Below are positions 19,840-32,537 of a DNA stretch of 64,000 nt, one piece after another. Source of the stretch: Ecdyonurus torrentis (taxonomy: Eukaryota > Arthropoda > Insecta > Ephemeroptera > Heptageniidae); NCBI GenBank assembly GCA_949318235.1, contig OX439134.1:26605793-26669792 (forward strand), in the 5' to 3' direction. The notes under the pieces were generated by a model. The model made no database searches. It was not told the DNA's origin and was given only the letters and a program-made list of their open reading frames with translations. The translations under genes were made by a program, and so were the position numbers. Each line of letters opens with the position of its first letter. Position 1 is the first letter of the stretch.

Positions 19840-19903
19840 GGGAATTAATCTATTCAAATGGAATGCGCATTTTTGGTGCAAGAGAACAGGGTTTACAAAC
19901 AGC
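19840..19903. mobile_element. Half copy of MITE family H
   Basis: Contains aaatggaatgcgcatttttg and agaacagggtttacaaacag, matching one arm of the family H elements. Confidence 0.6.
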
Positions 19904-20036
19904 ATTATTATTGTTTTGTACCCTGTATGAGTATATTCATTATTTATTTTAAATTATATAAGTGATTAGGACTTATCTCTTTAAATTTTCTTGAGTCATT
20001 TAGTACAATGTGTAAAATTTAATTGTTATTAACTTA

Positions 20037-21599
20037 CCCTGACTCGACAGGCGCACAAACATTGTGCGTAATTACGCACAATTTTAGGCGTAACATAAAA
20101 ATTACTCACAATTACGCCCAAAGTTTGTGCGCATTGTGCGTAACTAGAAAATTACATAAAATTTACGCACAAAGTTGTGCGCATTGTACGTAAAATTCAC
20201 ATATGCGTGAATTTTGAATTTTGCGGCGTCTGCGCATGTGCGCATGCCGCCATATTGGATTGTGACGTCGTGATGCCGACATTTGTTTACAGTCGCTTGT
20301 GTTCTCGGATCTCGTCATTTATGGATGTTTATGAAGAATAAGAAGCAATCGTAGACAAGAAGATATCACGGGAAGTAACTTAACGTTTAATTATTGCAAA
20401 TATATGAAAATTGTATACTTTGTGAGTCTTTTTGGTACATTTTTCAGGTCTTAAAATTGCGGCTTTTGCTTCCCCTATGCTTTGTTTACACAATGGCGCG
20501 GCTGGGTGAGGCGCGCGGCCTAGCCTATATAGTATGTATAGTGAATTAAAATACAGCACATTAGATCTTCAAGCAAGTGAGTACACAGTTTATTTTATTT
20601 TTTTAATTTCGTTATTTTGTTTATGATTCTAGTATGTTGAATTTATACAAATGATATACAACTAAAAAGTACAACGACTGCGAGGCTGTGGCCACATCCG
20701 CAGTTTTGTCTATATATGTAATATGTTTATTTTTGCTATGTATTACATGCAACAATGGGACCAGCCGTCATTAACATTGCATGCGCAGTGACTTAATTAT
20801 TTTATTGTGTGTGTTATAGGATCAAGCCGAGCAATAATTGAAGTCCTGCAGGCTGTGTACCTCTACGATAGCTCAAAACATTGCATGTAGGCGGGACATA
20901 TATTTTATTGCATGTGTGTTATAGATGAAGTCAAGCAATAATTGAAGTCCTGCAGGCTGTACCATGACAAGCTAAAAATATTGCATGCGGGGAGACTTAT
21001 ATTTAATTGTATGTGTGCTATAGGATGAAGCCGAGCAATAATTTGGGTCCTGCAGAATTTACAAGTCTCTACGATAGCTGCAAACCTTGCAATCAGTGAC
21101 TTGTATTTTATTGTGTGTGTGTGTGTGTGTTATAGGCCCAGATGAAGCAGAGCAATATTATGAAGTCCTGGCTGTACCAATCTCACTTGACTTTTAATTA
21201 TTTTAAATTAATTAATAATTTAAAAAAACATACTGTATTATACTAATTATTAATCAATCTAAAATTATTAAATTTTAGGGGATGGGGGGTGGATTTAGGG
21301 GGTGCCCAGGCTGGCGGCACGGCGACGGCAATGCACTGTGCCCCTGGATTTTTAAGCGATGCAACCTGCAGTACATGTGCGTAAATTACGCACATAAGTA
21401 CGAAATTTCGTATATATGTACGACATTACGCAACAGAGCGCCAAGTTACGCACAAAATGTGCGTAATTTCGTGGGTTATTGAAATAGGGTAAAAAATTGT
21501 CGCACAAAGTTTGGCGTAAATTTCGACCAAATGTGCGTAATATTACGCCAAAACAGAGTCGTAATTACGCACAATTTTTGTGCGCCTGTCGAGTCAGGG
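20037..21599. mobile_element. Family L TIR element, copy 1 (1,563 bp, TA target duplication)
   Basis: Terminal repeats CCCTGACTCGACAGGCGCAC are exact inverses at both ends, with TA at 20035-20036 and 21600-21601. Both subterminal regions are crowded with gcgtaattacgc-type palindromes. The interior has a block of about 105-bp tandem repeats (20780-21185). No transposase ORF was seen, so it is nonautonomous. The left 745 bp is repeated at 23185-23907. Confidence 0.85.
20780..21185. repeat. Approximately 105-bp tandem repeats inside family L element
   Basis: Four diverged units, each with ttttattg(t/c)(g/a)tgtgt, ttatagga, gagcaataatt and gtcctgcaggctgt. The last unit contains a short GT run. 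Confidence 0.7.
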
Positions 21600-22036
21600 T
21601 AGTATTGAATATAAATGCATTAGAACAATAAAATTAAGTAATTGTATCCAATCAATAGAGTTTTGATATTGAGAATTTTTATTATTTTCTCCCAGTCGGA
21701 ATTATGGCGCGCATTCGATCTGACATTCCCGCTATAGGAGATGGACTACTGTATAATATACTGTGGGTCTGTTTTTAAATTCTGCATCTAAAATGATCTA
21801 TAATTTAAATTTACCGCTTGAAAAGTTAAATTAGCCCAATCATGACTCATATTTCAAATCATGCAGTAAATTGTCTTGAAAAGAATTAGTACCTATGCTT
21901 CCTAACCCCATATTTGTAGTAAAATTGTCTTTATTGTAAATAAACCAAAATATTTAGTAAAGAATTTTAACAAATGAGAGGTAACTTTTGATTTTTCGTT
22001 TCAACTTGATGCATGTATGGACAGTGGTTGTATATA

Positions 22037-22110
22037 GTCACAGCCAATCAATGCTTGTTATCAAGGGGTTATATTATGCCTCAGGTGAACAAGGACTGAT
22101 TGGCTGTGAC
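22037..22110. repeat. Short hairpin
   Basis: gtcacagccaatca at the left pairs exactly with tgattggctgtgac at the right, with a partly paired interior (gcttgtt / gaacaagg). 74 bp. Confidence 0.55.
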
Positions 22111-22311
22111 TGACATGTGTTTTAAGAACCTATAATCAGAAGTTATATATCTCTAATTTGTTTAAAATCTTTATATTAGTATGACAAAAAAGCATGAAGT
22201 TTATATAATATATTAAAAAAAAAAGAGTGTTACTCGGTGCTTGATTTTTGTATACCTGGTGTGTGCTTGCTCACTGCGGCGGGACACACTGTTTCTTCTT
22301 CCTCCTTGCAG

Positions 22312-22551
22312 AGTCGTGCTCCAATCTCCGCTAAACTGGTCGCCAATATGTTGAGTGTTGCTGGAGCAGATCATATCACTATGGATCTACAAATCTACAT
22401 GCATCACAGATTCAAGGTTTCTTTGACATTCCTGTGGATAATTTATATGCTGGAACCTGCTGTGTACTCAAATAATGGATCAAAGAAAATATACCTAATA
22501 GAGGAATTCTATTATATATTGTATCACCTGATGCTGTGGAGGTGCTAAGAG
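22312..22551 (+). pseudogene. Broken exon of ribose-phosphate pyrophosphokinase (PRPP synthetase)
   Basis: After a good acceptor (ctccttgcag) the frame reads [20 protein letters not shown], a signature stretch of animal PRPP synthetases. Next comes ITMDL, then, after an 8-bp insertion that partly duplicates atctaca, [18 protein letters not shown] in another frame. An extra base follows, then EPAV, more small insertions, WIKENIP, and a frameshifted SPDA...GGAKR ending at an AG|GTAATT donor. At least five indels break the frame. Intact flanking splice signals mean this is not a processed retrocopy; it looks like a decayed piece of a duplicated intron-containing gene or a transposon-captured fragment. 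The enzyme makes PRPP from ribose-5-phosphate and ATP. No other exons of it were found nearby. Confidence 0.85.
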
Positions 22552-23184
22552 GTAATTAATTATGTCTTTTTAAGTTGTAAGCTCTAAAAATGTATGAATC
22601 TGATTTTTGAGAGGCTTAAGCCTCTCAATTCTCAATTGAGAATTATATTATATAGCTATAAATATAATAAAAATGAAACTATAAAAATGCTATAATCAAT
22701 ATAAGAAAAAGAAAAATCATTATGATTTATCAATATGTTATATTTAAAAGAAATGGATAGAGCAAACCAACAGATTTTTAGCCTTACCACAGGATTTCTA
22801 TGATGAAAAGCTTCATAATATAGTACTTCCAGTATGGTATATATACAGGCAGTGTAAGGCAGTTTGGTTTCCTCTATCACATTCTTTTAGCATAGAAAAA
22901 GGAAATTAATTAAAACTAATTGACTATATAAATTGTAATAATATATGGTGCTGTACCATAATAATTATAATAATTCAAATGTAATTAAAATATATAAATC
23001 TGCACAATATAACACTTTAATTATATTCTCTCTCTTTTCAATTCTAAAATTTTTTATCACAATTTTGCATAAACCATTTTGATACAATAATTTATCCATT
23101 CTTATAGATACAAACTAAATGCACGTGTCTAAATCCACCTGAGATTAAATAAAAAATTTATAAGATTACGTTTATCACTGTCTA

Positions 23185-23907
23185 CCCTGACTCGACAGGC
23201 GCACAAACATTGTGCGTAATTACGCACAATTTTAGGCGTAACATAAAAATTACTCACAATTACGCCCAAAGTTTGTGCGCGTTGTGCGTAACTTGAAAAT
23301 TACAAAAAAATTACGCACAAAGTTGTGCCCATTGTACGTAAAATTCGCATATGCGTGAATTTTTAAATTTGCGGCATGTGCGCATGTGCGCATGCCTCCA
23401 TATTGGATTGTGACGTCGTGATGCCGACATTTGTTTACAGTCGCTTGTGTTCTCGGATCTCGTCATTTATGGATGTTTATGAAGAATAAGAAGCAATCTT
23501 AGACAAGAAGATATCACGGGAAGTAACTTAACGTTTAGTTATTGCAAATATATGAAAATTGTACTTTGTGAGTCTTTTTGGTACATTTTTCAGGTCTTTA
23601 AAATTGCGGCTTTTGCTTCCCATATGCTTTGTTTACACAATGGCGCGGCTGGGTGCGGCGCGCGGCCTAGCCTATAGTGTAGTGAATTAAAATACAGCAC
23701 ATTAGATCTTCAAGCAAGTGAGTACACATAGTTGATTTTATTTTTTTAATTTCGTTATTTTGTTTATGATTCTAGTATGTTGAATTTATGCAATGATATA
23801 CGACAAAGTACAACTGAGGCTGTGGCCACATCGAGTTTTGTCCATATATGTAATGTGTTTATTTTTGTTATGTATTACATACAACAATGGGACCATAGCC
23901 ATCATTA
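23185..23907. mobile_element. Family L element, copy 2, truncated
   Basis: Starts CCCTGACTCGACAGGCGCAC after TA and tracks the copy at 20037 with few changes until about the acaatgggacca block. It lacks the tandem repeats and right terminus. Confidence 0.8.
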
Positions 23908-24616
23908 ACCCATTAATATATGCCGAGAATTCAAATTTTTAGATTTCATTAAGTTTTTTGTGATATTCTAGCCATATGGCACCCTTTTATGCCAAAAATA
24001 TTTTTTTCAAATTTTTATGCTTATGCAGTGGCGCGGAATGCAGGTGGGTCGTTTTCGACCCATTAGGCACGAGGCCTATGAAAAAATATGCAAATATATA
24101 TTTTATGGAAAAAATGATTTTGCATATTCTTTTACTTAAAACTCAACCCCTGCACCCTAAATATGATCCCTTATAACAATAAGTACCAATTGATGGACAG
24201 GGCCCTATTTCCGGACAGGTGCCAAATTCCAGAAAATACTACAAATAACAAAGAAATCGTAATTTTCTAGTAAAACCTCTGTTTTAAAATTAACCTTCGA
24301 TACTACAAAACAAAGAGGCACCAATTATCAGATAGGACCATTTTCCGGATGGGTTCGTAACTTCAGATAATAAAAAAAAAAAAAAAAAAAACGGGACATT
24401 GGATAAAAGAAGAAATGTAAATAGTGGACAACCAATGATATTGACATCTATATATCGTTAGTCTGTAAATTGTGTTCAATAAAATAATCAAACTGAACTT
24501 TGAAATACAAAGAAATGTGAAATAGCGTTCACAATTTTGCTGACTGTAGGTTTATTTTGTGTTGTGACTCACATTTGTATGTGATATTTATATCTTTAGA
24601 CGTGACTGTGAACTAT

Positions 24617-25956
24617 AGGGGGCTTTCACGTTTCAAAAAATTTCCTTTTGCCGCTAAAATTTTGACGACCCGCCCCCTTTCCACAAGCTGCAGCGCCATC
24701 TGGCGCCATTGTTGAGTAGAACATGAAGCTTGGGCCCGTAAAAGTAATGCAAAACATCGTTTTGGTTTTCATTTTTTAAGGATTTCGTATAATTAATTGA
24801 ATAAAATCTCATGAATTAAATTATTTATTGATATATTAAGTTTGCATTAGCCGATCAACAGAACGAATTTAGCTCGTATTTGGGGGAGATATATGAAATT
24901 AAACAAGGCCCTTGTTCTCGCTTCGCCTTTAAGATTGTCCACATTACGGGAAGTATTTTCATTACTATAATTGCATTAAATTTACTGTAGAACTATTACT
25001 TTGTGTATTTTATTCTTCTATTTGCAGATTTTACATAATATATAGTGTACTACGGCAACTTGTAGCACCAAAATCGTCCACACGAGAAGACGATCCAACA
25101 TGGCGCGCTTTCCTTTGGCCCATATAGTTTGGAATGAAAATACGTATTTAATACGAATTAAGGGTTCAATTTCTATCATTATTTATGTAATTTTATCTAT
25201 AAATATATAATAATATGAGTGATATGTAAAGGGTAAGTAATCATGATAACCAATAAAAGGAAAGCTTGTGTAAATATGTGTCTACAACATACACATACCG
25301 GTAGTCTTTATTGATGAGCTTGCTGCGGTAATAAAGCATTTTGATTGTAATTGAGACAATTATAGTTTAAGAAACGTGATATATTACGACCTAGAATATG
25401 TGCTTGTACCGAATAATATTAACTAGACTGTTGCATGCATCATAAATACTAAAAGTTTGCCGGTAACAAAAATGCATTATTTCGAGGCGTATGTATATTC
25501 CGCATGCAAAGGGCTAATAAAAATGTTTTTTAATAAAAAAGATACTGCATTTTAAAGTTATTCTTATATGATATGCTATAATTTATAGAAGTGAAATATG
25601 TTTTATTCTCAAAGAGACATCGTATTATTGTTTTAAAAGGTCAAATTTTATGAAATGCTAAAGATAAATTTTCATACTGCTACCACAAGAACACTGTTCA
25701 TATATTTGAGAAATAAAATAAGTTTAAACTCAAAAATAGCTTATCAAATTTATGTAATAGACGGGCAAGATGTGTCTAAATTTAATTATTAGCAAATATA
25801 TAACTATTCAGCTCATTATTATGAAATAACTCGACGTAAACTTCATGCTTTTAGCATACATTTCCCTCTAAAATTCAATTTGATCAACTTAAAGATGGCT
25901 GCCACGGTGGCGCGAGGATTTAAATTCCTTTGATGACGTCATGCGCAAGCCCCCTA
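24617..25956. mobile_element. Possible 1.34-kb TIR element
   Basis: AGGGGGCTTTCAC at the left and, on the reverse strand, AGGGGGCTTGCGC at the right, both next to TA. The repeats are short, so chance is possible. The interior has no gene. Confidence 0.3.
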
Positions 25957-26903
25957 TTGGTGATTTGACCCAGTGGCGTCAGCCAGGATTTCGCAACGAT
26001 AAGGGTCTAGCCTATAGTGAGATGGGCAAAGTATTTTTTTAATCTCCCTGCCCATACTTTTTTATATAATATATATATATAATTATATAATATAATATAT
26101 TATTGCATTTATTAATTTTGTAACAACTATATTGTGGGATCTGCAGTATCTCTTATTTGATACGAGGTGGAAGTATAAGTAATTATAATTATTATAAATA
26201 TGGACTATAATTTTAAATTAAGTATCATAATAGGTCTCAACATCAAAGTGAAAATCCATGTTATACATTTATGAAAAACCTATAACTTATAATGAAGCTC
26301 CAAATCTATATCATTATAATCTGTCATTTCTATTTACAAAAAAAAAAATTCAAATCTATAAACTTTATAATATATTTTAAAATTTCTTTTTCAACAACAC
26401 TATACCCTCTTTTTTTCTTAGAGTAATTTAGACCACGGTTTTTATTTTATAATATACAAAATAATTTTTTCTATTTGATTTTTATGATTTATTTGTTTAT
26501 AAATTTCAGAGCGTACAGAGGAAAACTATTATGAAGGTTATGAATGGTTCTTGTTGGGTAAAGGCAGAGAATGGGTAATGGTTCTCAGTATATCAGCTTT
26601 ATATTATTTATTATTTTTTTTATTATAATCATAAGAACATAGTACATAAATTATTAGGTCTGTTATGTTAGCCTGCTTCAGAGGGCAATAGCTTGTGTTG
26701 AAGCAGTATTATATAACATTTTATAAAGAAAAATGAAAGAAAGATGATGTGATTGTCTTTTCACAAACGATACATACAAAAATTATTTTTCTCAGTTTAT
26801 AGATTATTGTAAAATGCTTTTTTTTTATGCGTATGAGTTATTATATAATATTTCACATAATATATACATATATATACATATTTAAACACATGTGTATACA
26901 TAC

Positions 26904-27046
26904 CAGTGGTAGAAGTGAGGCGGGACATGGCAGGACTTGTCCCGCCATAAGAAATTTAATTAACATTGGGCTTATGGAACTTCCCCTCCTTTTCCCCTTA
27001 AAGTCCCGCCATAAGGGTCAAAGCCACTCTATACAGTTCTACCCCT
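26904..27046. mobile_element. Short hAT-like MITE
   Basis: Ends CAGTGGTAGAAGTG and, on the reverse strand, CAGGGGTAGAACTG. The interior has two gcgggac / gtcccgcc pairs. A clean 8-bp target duplication is not visible. Confidence 0.4.
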
Positions 27047-27397
27047 GCATACACACATGTATATATACAGAAAGAAACTTTACTTATTAATCACCTATAT
27101 TCATACAGTCCATGCATTTAATTTTTTATACGTACTATATACGATGCATATAATATAATTTATGAATTATTTAATTCTGCCTTTTAAGAATCAGATTTTT
27201 TTTAGCAATTTCTTAAGAGTTATAAAATTCCCTTGATTACCACCTTTGCAAGAGATTTCAAATATATATCATTTCAACCCCGCCACAAATAAAAATGGAG
27301 TGGATTTACTAAATATTTCATTAAGTATATATACCTAATGAAATGTTCTAATATATAATGTCATCACTTCAAAAAATGAAGTAGTTTTTTTTATATG

Positions 27398-27401
<4 letters not shown>

Positions 27402-27474
<73 letters not shown>
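27402..27474. repeat. (TA)n microsatellite
   Basis: An almost pure TA run of about 70 bp, about 95 bp left of the large foldback element. Confidence 0.95.
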
Positions 27475-27477
<3 letters not shown>

Positions 27478-27568
27478 ATAAATAAATATAAAAAAAATGA
27501 AATGCGCTGATTTTCATATGTTTAATTACTATTGTAATATGGTTTTATGCTTACTAATAAAAAAAAAG

Positions 27569-29605
27569 ATTCAAAAATAAAAGCAATGGAGAGCATAGGA
27601 GTGCGTATTGTTTTTGCATTAATTAAAATAGAAAACGGTAAAAGGTCGCGGTTTGCGGTCGTTTTCTGATTAGATGAACATATTAGCTTTCGATTGATGT
27701 AATTTTGCCTGCAAAAAATTAATTATTAATAATTAAAACAGGTAATTAAAAAATACCTTATGAATAGTGCTGATATTAAAATTGTTGTCATTTTAATTTA
27801 AAATGACCTAAAATCATAAAAATTCGTTACAAAGGTAGATAAGTACCTTAGTCATTAGTTGTCAAAAGATTATTACCTAACCCACCCCTAAAGGGTGTAA
27901 AATGGGTAGTTAACCCCCGAAAATTAAACCAATCCGATTTCAAAAGTTTTAACCTTGTTGGAGGGGTAAATTGACCCGCGCCTAAGAAGACTGTGATATT
28001 AGTTTTTTTTAATATCCACCCCTAACCGACATAAGGAGTAGTTTACCCTTAAAAATCCATCATTTCGAGTTTGTAGGTTTTCAACAAACAAAACGTTGTT
28101 TCCGGGGTTTCTGGACCTGCTAAAGACAATGGTGCATACAAAAAATTCCAGCTTCAACCCCTAACGCGCAAGGGGTAGTTTCAACCCTAATTTCTAATTA
28201 AACCAAAATCAAAAATAAAAGTGTCGTGCCGGTGAAAAGTAACGTTCTAAAAACGTTAGTGATAGTGCGAAATTTTTATCTTCAACCCCTAACGTTTTAG
28301 GGGGTAGTTTTCACCCTTCAATTTAAGTTGAATAAAATCTGGCCATCAAAGCGTCATTTCTGAGGTTGAAAAATATGCTGAAAACAATGGTGATGCTTTA
28401 AAAATTCTATCTTCAACCCCTAGTACGTTAGAGGTAGTTTTACCCTAATTTTTGGGATAATTATTATAGACTATAAAGGTGCCGATTTAGGGGGTTAAAA
28501 ATTCTTCTGAAGACGATGGTGACTTTTAGAAACTTCTATCTTCAACCCCTATCTTACTAGGGGTAGTTTTTAGCTTTTTTTTATTCAGTGGGAAATATGG
28601 GCAAAAACTACGCCAAGCAAGATAGGGGTTGAAGATAGAAGTTTCTAAGTGTCATCATCGTCTTCAGAAGATATTTTTACCCCTAAATCGACACCTTTAT
28701 AGTCTATAATAATTATTCCAAAAATTGGGTATAAACTACCCCTAACGTACTAGGGGTTTAAGATAGAATTTTTAAAGCATCACCATTGTTTTCAGCATAT
28801 TTTTCAACCTCAGAAATGAGGCTTTGATGGCCAGATTTTATTCAACTTAAATTTAAGGGTGAAAACTACCCCCTAAAACGTTATAGGGGTTGAAGATAAA
28901 AATTACGCACTATCACTAACGTTTTTAGAACGTTACTTTTCACCGGAAACGACACTTTTATTTTTGATTTTGGTTTAATTAGAAATTAGGGTTAAACTAC
29001 CCCTTGCGCGTTAGGGGTTGAAGCTGGAATTTTTTGTATGCACCATTGTCTTCAGCAGGTCCAGAAACCCCGGAAACAACGTTTTGTTTGTTGAAAACCT
29101 ACAAACTCGGAATGATGCAATTTGAAGGGTAAACTACTCCTTAGGTCGGTTAGGGGTGAATATTAACAAAAACTAATATCAGTCTTATTCTTAGTTGAAT
29201 CAATTTACCCCACCAACAACGTTAAAACCTTTGAAATCGGATTATAGTTTATTTACGGGGGTTAACTACCCCTTTTACATCCTTTAGGGGTGGGTTAGGT
29301 AATAATCTTTTGACAACTAATGACTAAGGTACTTATCTACCTTTTTACCAATTTTTATGATTCTAGGTCATTTTAAATTAAAATGACAACAATTTTTATA
29401 TCAGCGCTATTCATAAGGTATTTTTTTAATTACCTGTTTTAATTATTAATAATTAATTTTTTGCAGCCTAAATTATATCAATCGAAAGCTAAGATGTTCA
29501 ACTAATCAGAAAACGACCGCAAGCCGCGATCTTTTGCCGTTTTCTATTTTAATTAATGCAAAACTAATACGCGCTCCTATGCTCTCCATTGCTTTTATTT
29601 GAATC
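27569..29605. mobile_element. 2.04-kb foldback palindrome with internal 'CCCCTAACG' repeat units
   Basis: The two arms, each about 1 kb, are reverse complements almost throughout, from gattcaaaaataaaagcaat on the left to its partner at 29586-29605. Only about 30-40 bp remain unpaired near 28590. Each arm is itself a series of roughly 110-150-bp units marked by ttcaacccctaacg... followed by taggggtagttt; the middle of each unit differs. No ORF. The target duplication is not clear. Confidence 0.8.
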
Positions 29606-29930
29606 TGGTCCCCACGACACTTTTGCCGTAATTAGCTCAAGGTCAAATATTGAACCAACCGTCATTTCGTTAGAAAGCTCCCGCAGCAACATGTGTAAAA
29701 CAAATACAAATGCTAAAATATTTGTCTAGCTTACAGTAACCATAGAGTAAAGAGACCTTATACTCTATGCAGTAACTTTGAAAAATTATAAATAAGATAT
29801 ACAAAAATATTACAAGTGTTTTAAAATCCAGAAAATTTGACACAAATAAGTACTTATTAAAAATAAAGCTTTTTACAACTACTGTTATAAAAGTACATTA
29901 AAATTAATAAAACCTCTATTATAGGGTGTA

Positions 29931-30226
29931 TGCGGATGACGTCATATTTATTGCGCTTTGAGGCCATACTGTAGTAGTGCATAACATTGCTCAGCATAGG
30001 ACAAACTTCATTTAAGCCAATTTTCTTTGGGAAATCGTTTAATTTTTTGTTATCGCTATTTTTCTCACATACTTGAGATACTAATTCAACATATTTACAA
30101 CATCAATGCTCTCAAAAATATTGCATAGTTTTTTTAAACTGGCAAAATGATTTTTTTCCCTATGTCACCCATGTTATTGAGTTATCCAACATGGCGTCGA
30201 CTTTAACATGAATGCATAGACCCTAT
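29931..30226. mobile_element. Family J element, copy 3
   Basis: ATAGGGTGTATGC and, on the reverse strand, ATAGGGTCTATGC ends. The interior matches the copy at 13461-13770, including ggcgtcgactttaacatgaa. Confidence 0.75.
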
Positions 30227-30257
30227 ACTGCATTATTGTTTTATGCACATGTATGTA

Positions 30258-31292
30258 CCCTACCAGACAAAGTAGCTACTTAGAAGCTCCTCTCAAAATC
30301 CCCCGGAGGCGAATAGAGGACTCCTAAGGAGCTCCCGATGTAAGAGGACTCTTGAGGAGCGTGATCCTCAGAGGAACCTCGAGAGGAACCTTTCAAAATA
30401 AGTCCGGAAGTATGTAATCTTGTCTAGGAAATTGCGCGAACTCAATACTATAATAATAAAATCTTAAAAAGTATATTTAGGCCAATTTAACTACTTATAG
30501 AATGTTCACCCATCCAAGTATTGACTACGCTCGGCGTTGCTTAACTTTGGTGATCGCAGTTGAGTGGCCAGAAACATTCTGACAAATGATTAAACTATGG
30601 TTGAGTTCAAATATGTTGTACTTATACTGCGATATTGTTTTTATATATTTCTCATGACTTTTACACTCGTTCTACCCTAAAATATTAACTCTGGGGGAGA
30701 GTAATTACTTATTTATTTAAATAATGGAAGAAAAAATTATATAATTTTTTTTTTTTTGCTAAGGAGCTGCTTATAATTACTTTAATAAATAAGTGATAAT
30801 AAAATAATTATTTATTTATATAATTTGAATGAAAAATAAGATTGAGTATTTAAATTGTATTGTAAATTTTCAATAATTAAAAATACTAAATAATTCATAT
30901 TGAACGACTTTCCTGTCAGTTGCACGTAACATATATAAATAATTATGTTAAGCACAAAATAATATAATAAAAAAAAGCTAAAACAATATAGATTATTTTT
31001 GGTTAATTTTTACGAGGGCCCTCTGCAGCTTCCTCACAAGAGCTCCTTCGAGGGCTCCTCTAGAACTCCCCGGGAACTGTGATGAGGAGCTTAACGTCAG
31101 TTGTTTATTTTTATTTTTGGAGTAAACCACCTCAGATGGTTCTTAAAATTACAGAAATCATGAAATAAACATTTTACAAATTGTTTTTAAACAATTAATC
31201 ACCTTAGAATATTATCAAAAACACGGAGGAGCGTTAAAGGATTGCTCAGGATCGCTTCTCTATGTTCCTCGTAAATCCCCTGCCTGGTAGGG
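30258..31292. mobile_element. Family M TIR element (1,035 bp, TA target duplication) with 5S-rRNA-like insert
   Basis: Ends CCCTACCAGACA and, on the reverse strand, CCCTACCAGGCA. TA flanks both sides (30256-30257, 31293-31294). Subterminal regions carry many gaggagc/gctcctc and aggagctc motifs in both orientations. No transposase. Confidence 0.7.
30508..30572 (-). pseudogene. 5S rRNA-like fragment
   Basis: The plus strand reads ccatccaagtattgactacg, then ctcggcgttgcttaactttg and gtgatcgcagttgagtggcc. The reverse complement aligns by eye with the middle of animal 5S rRNA, the region that holds the internal pol III promoter, with several substitutions. Flanking 5S sequence is absent. Either a 5S pseudogene fragment or the head of a 5S-derived SINE trapped in the element. 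Confidence 0.65.
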
Positions 31293-31800
31293 TATTTATA
31301 CATTGTATATATATATATAGAAAAATTAATTCATATACAGCAATGAAAAACTTATTTATGATATTATTATAAAGGGATAGGAGAATGAATGATAATGTAT
31401 AATAATGTTAAAATAAAAATGAACAAATTCCAATGATAAACATATATGTCAATTTTGTTAAGAATATAGGTTCTTATTATTTTTAGAGATAAAATACAAT
31501 TTCAATGTGTGTTTTTTAATTTCCTTGTAATAAAATACATTTTTAGTAATAAAGTTTGAAAGCATATTATATCATGCTAAATCCCAGATCCCTATAATAA
31601 AACAGGAATTATTGCAATATTTACAATATTCAAATAATAATTAAATGTATAAAGAACCCTCAAGTTTTAGGATTTACTAACTTAATTAACTTCCGGAACC
31701 AATTATGTTACATTTAGAAATATCAGATAAATATTTACATTTTTTTATTAAAAATTAAAGTATTTGTTAATGCAAAAAATTGAATAATTTTCAAATTATT
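31293..31800. other. No gene seen
   Basis: AT-rich spacer between elements M and N. No feature supported. Confidence 0.5.
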
Positions 31801-32254
31801 TAGGATAGTGATAGATTTTAGAGAAAGAGCACTGTGAATCAAAAATTAATGCAAAGCGAAGGTCTTTAATCTTAATAGATAATTAGGATTTTAATTAAAT
31901 CACTAGCATTTTGCTAGGATATATTTATATTTAAGAATTTAAAAGGATAGGATTCTGTGCAAACACTCGACCATACAAACCAATAAAACTACGGCCCAAC
32001 TCTGGCTGTACGCGTATTTTTAATATCCACTCAAAATATTGTAAATTAATAATTTAAGTTTAATAAACATTTTCTTGGTTTGTATCGTCGAGTGTTTGCA
32101 CAGATCCTATCCTTTTAAATTTTTTAATATAATAATTTCCTAGCAAATGCTAGTGATTTAATTTAAAAACTATATCCATAATTAGAGACCTTTACTTTGC
32201 ATTAATTTTCAATTCACAGTGCTCTAATTTTTCTCTACAATCTATCACTATCCT
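31801..32254. mobile_element. TIR element N (454 bp)
   Basis: Arms of about 190 bp: aggatagtgatagatttta with its partner near 32236-32252, and tgtgcaaacactcgaccata with its partner near 32083-32102. The loop is unique. Lies about 280 bp downstream of the minus-strand gene C stop. Confidence 0.7.
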
Positions 32255-32537
32255 TTATTATGAGTATCATTATAACCGCGATGGTTTTTTCATTATATTA
32301 TAATTTTCAAATATATGTATATTTAATTACATTAAGCGTAACATTATATAGAAGTAAATTATTAAAGAATGTTGTATAGTTATTAACTTTTAGTAGATAT
32401 GCTACATCCAAACTAAACTTAAATTTAAAAAAAAAGCCAATAGTTTAAATATAAAAAACTTTTCCACAGCAATATAAAATATAATGCTAACAAAACATTA
32501 TAAAGCAAAGAATGTGACTTATATGATCCTATATAAA

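Noticed and set aside
22237..22548. A 103-codon open frame covering the PRPP-synthetase exon
   Set aside because: Only its middle matches the enzyme in frame. The rest is out of frame after an 8-bp insertion, so it is a pseudogene fragment, not a gene.
25972..25996. cagtggcgtcagccaggatt, resembling a hAT terminus
   Set aside because: No matching inverted end was found within several kb, so it may be a fragment or chance.
26510..26574. Possible 65-bp exon (aaatttcag acceptor, GTAATG donor) coding RTEENYYEGYEWFLLGKG
   Set aside because: Isolated, with no partner exons or recognised family; short open stretches with splice-like borders are expected by chance in 10 kb of AT-rich DNA.
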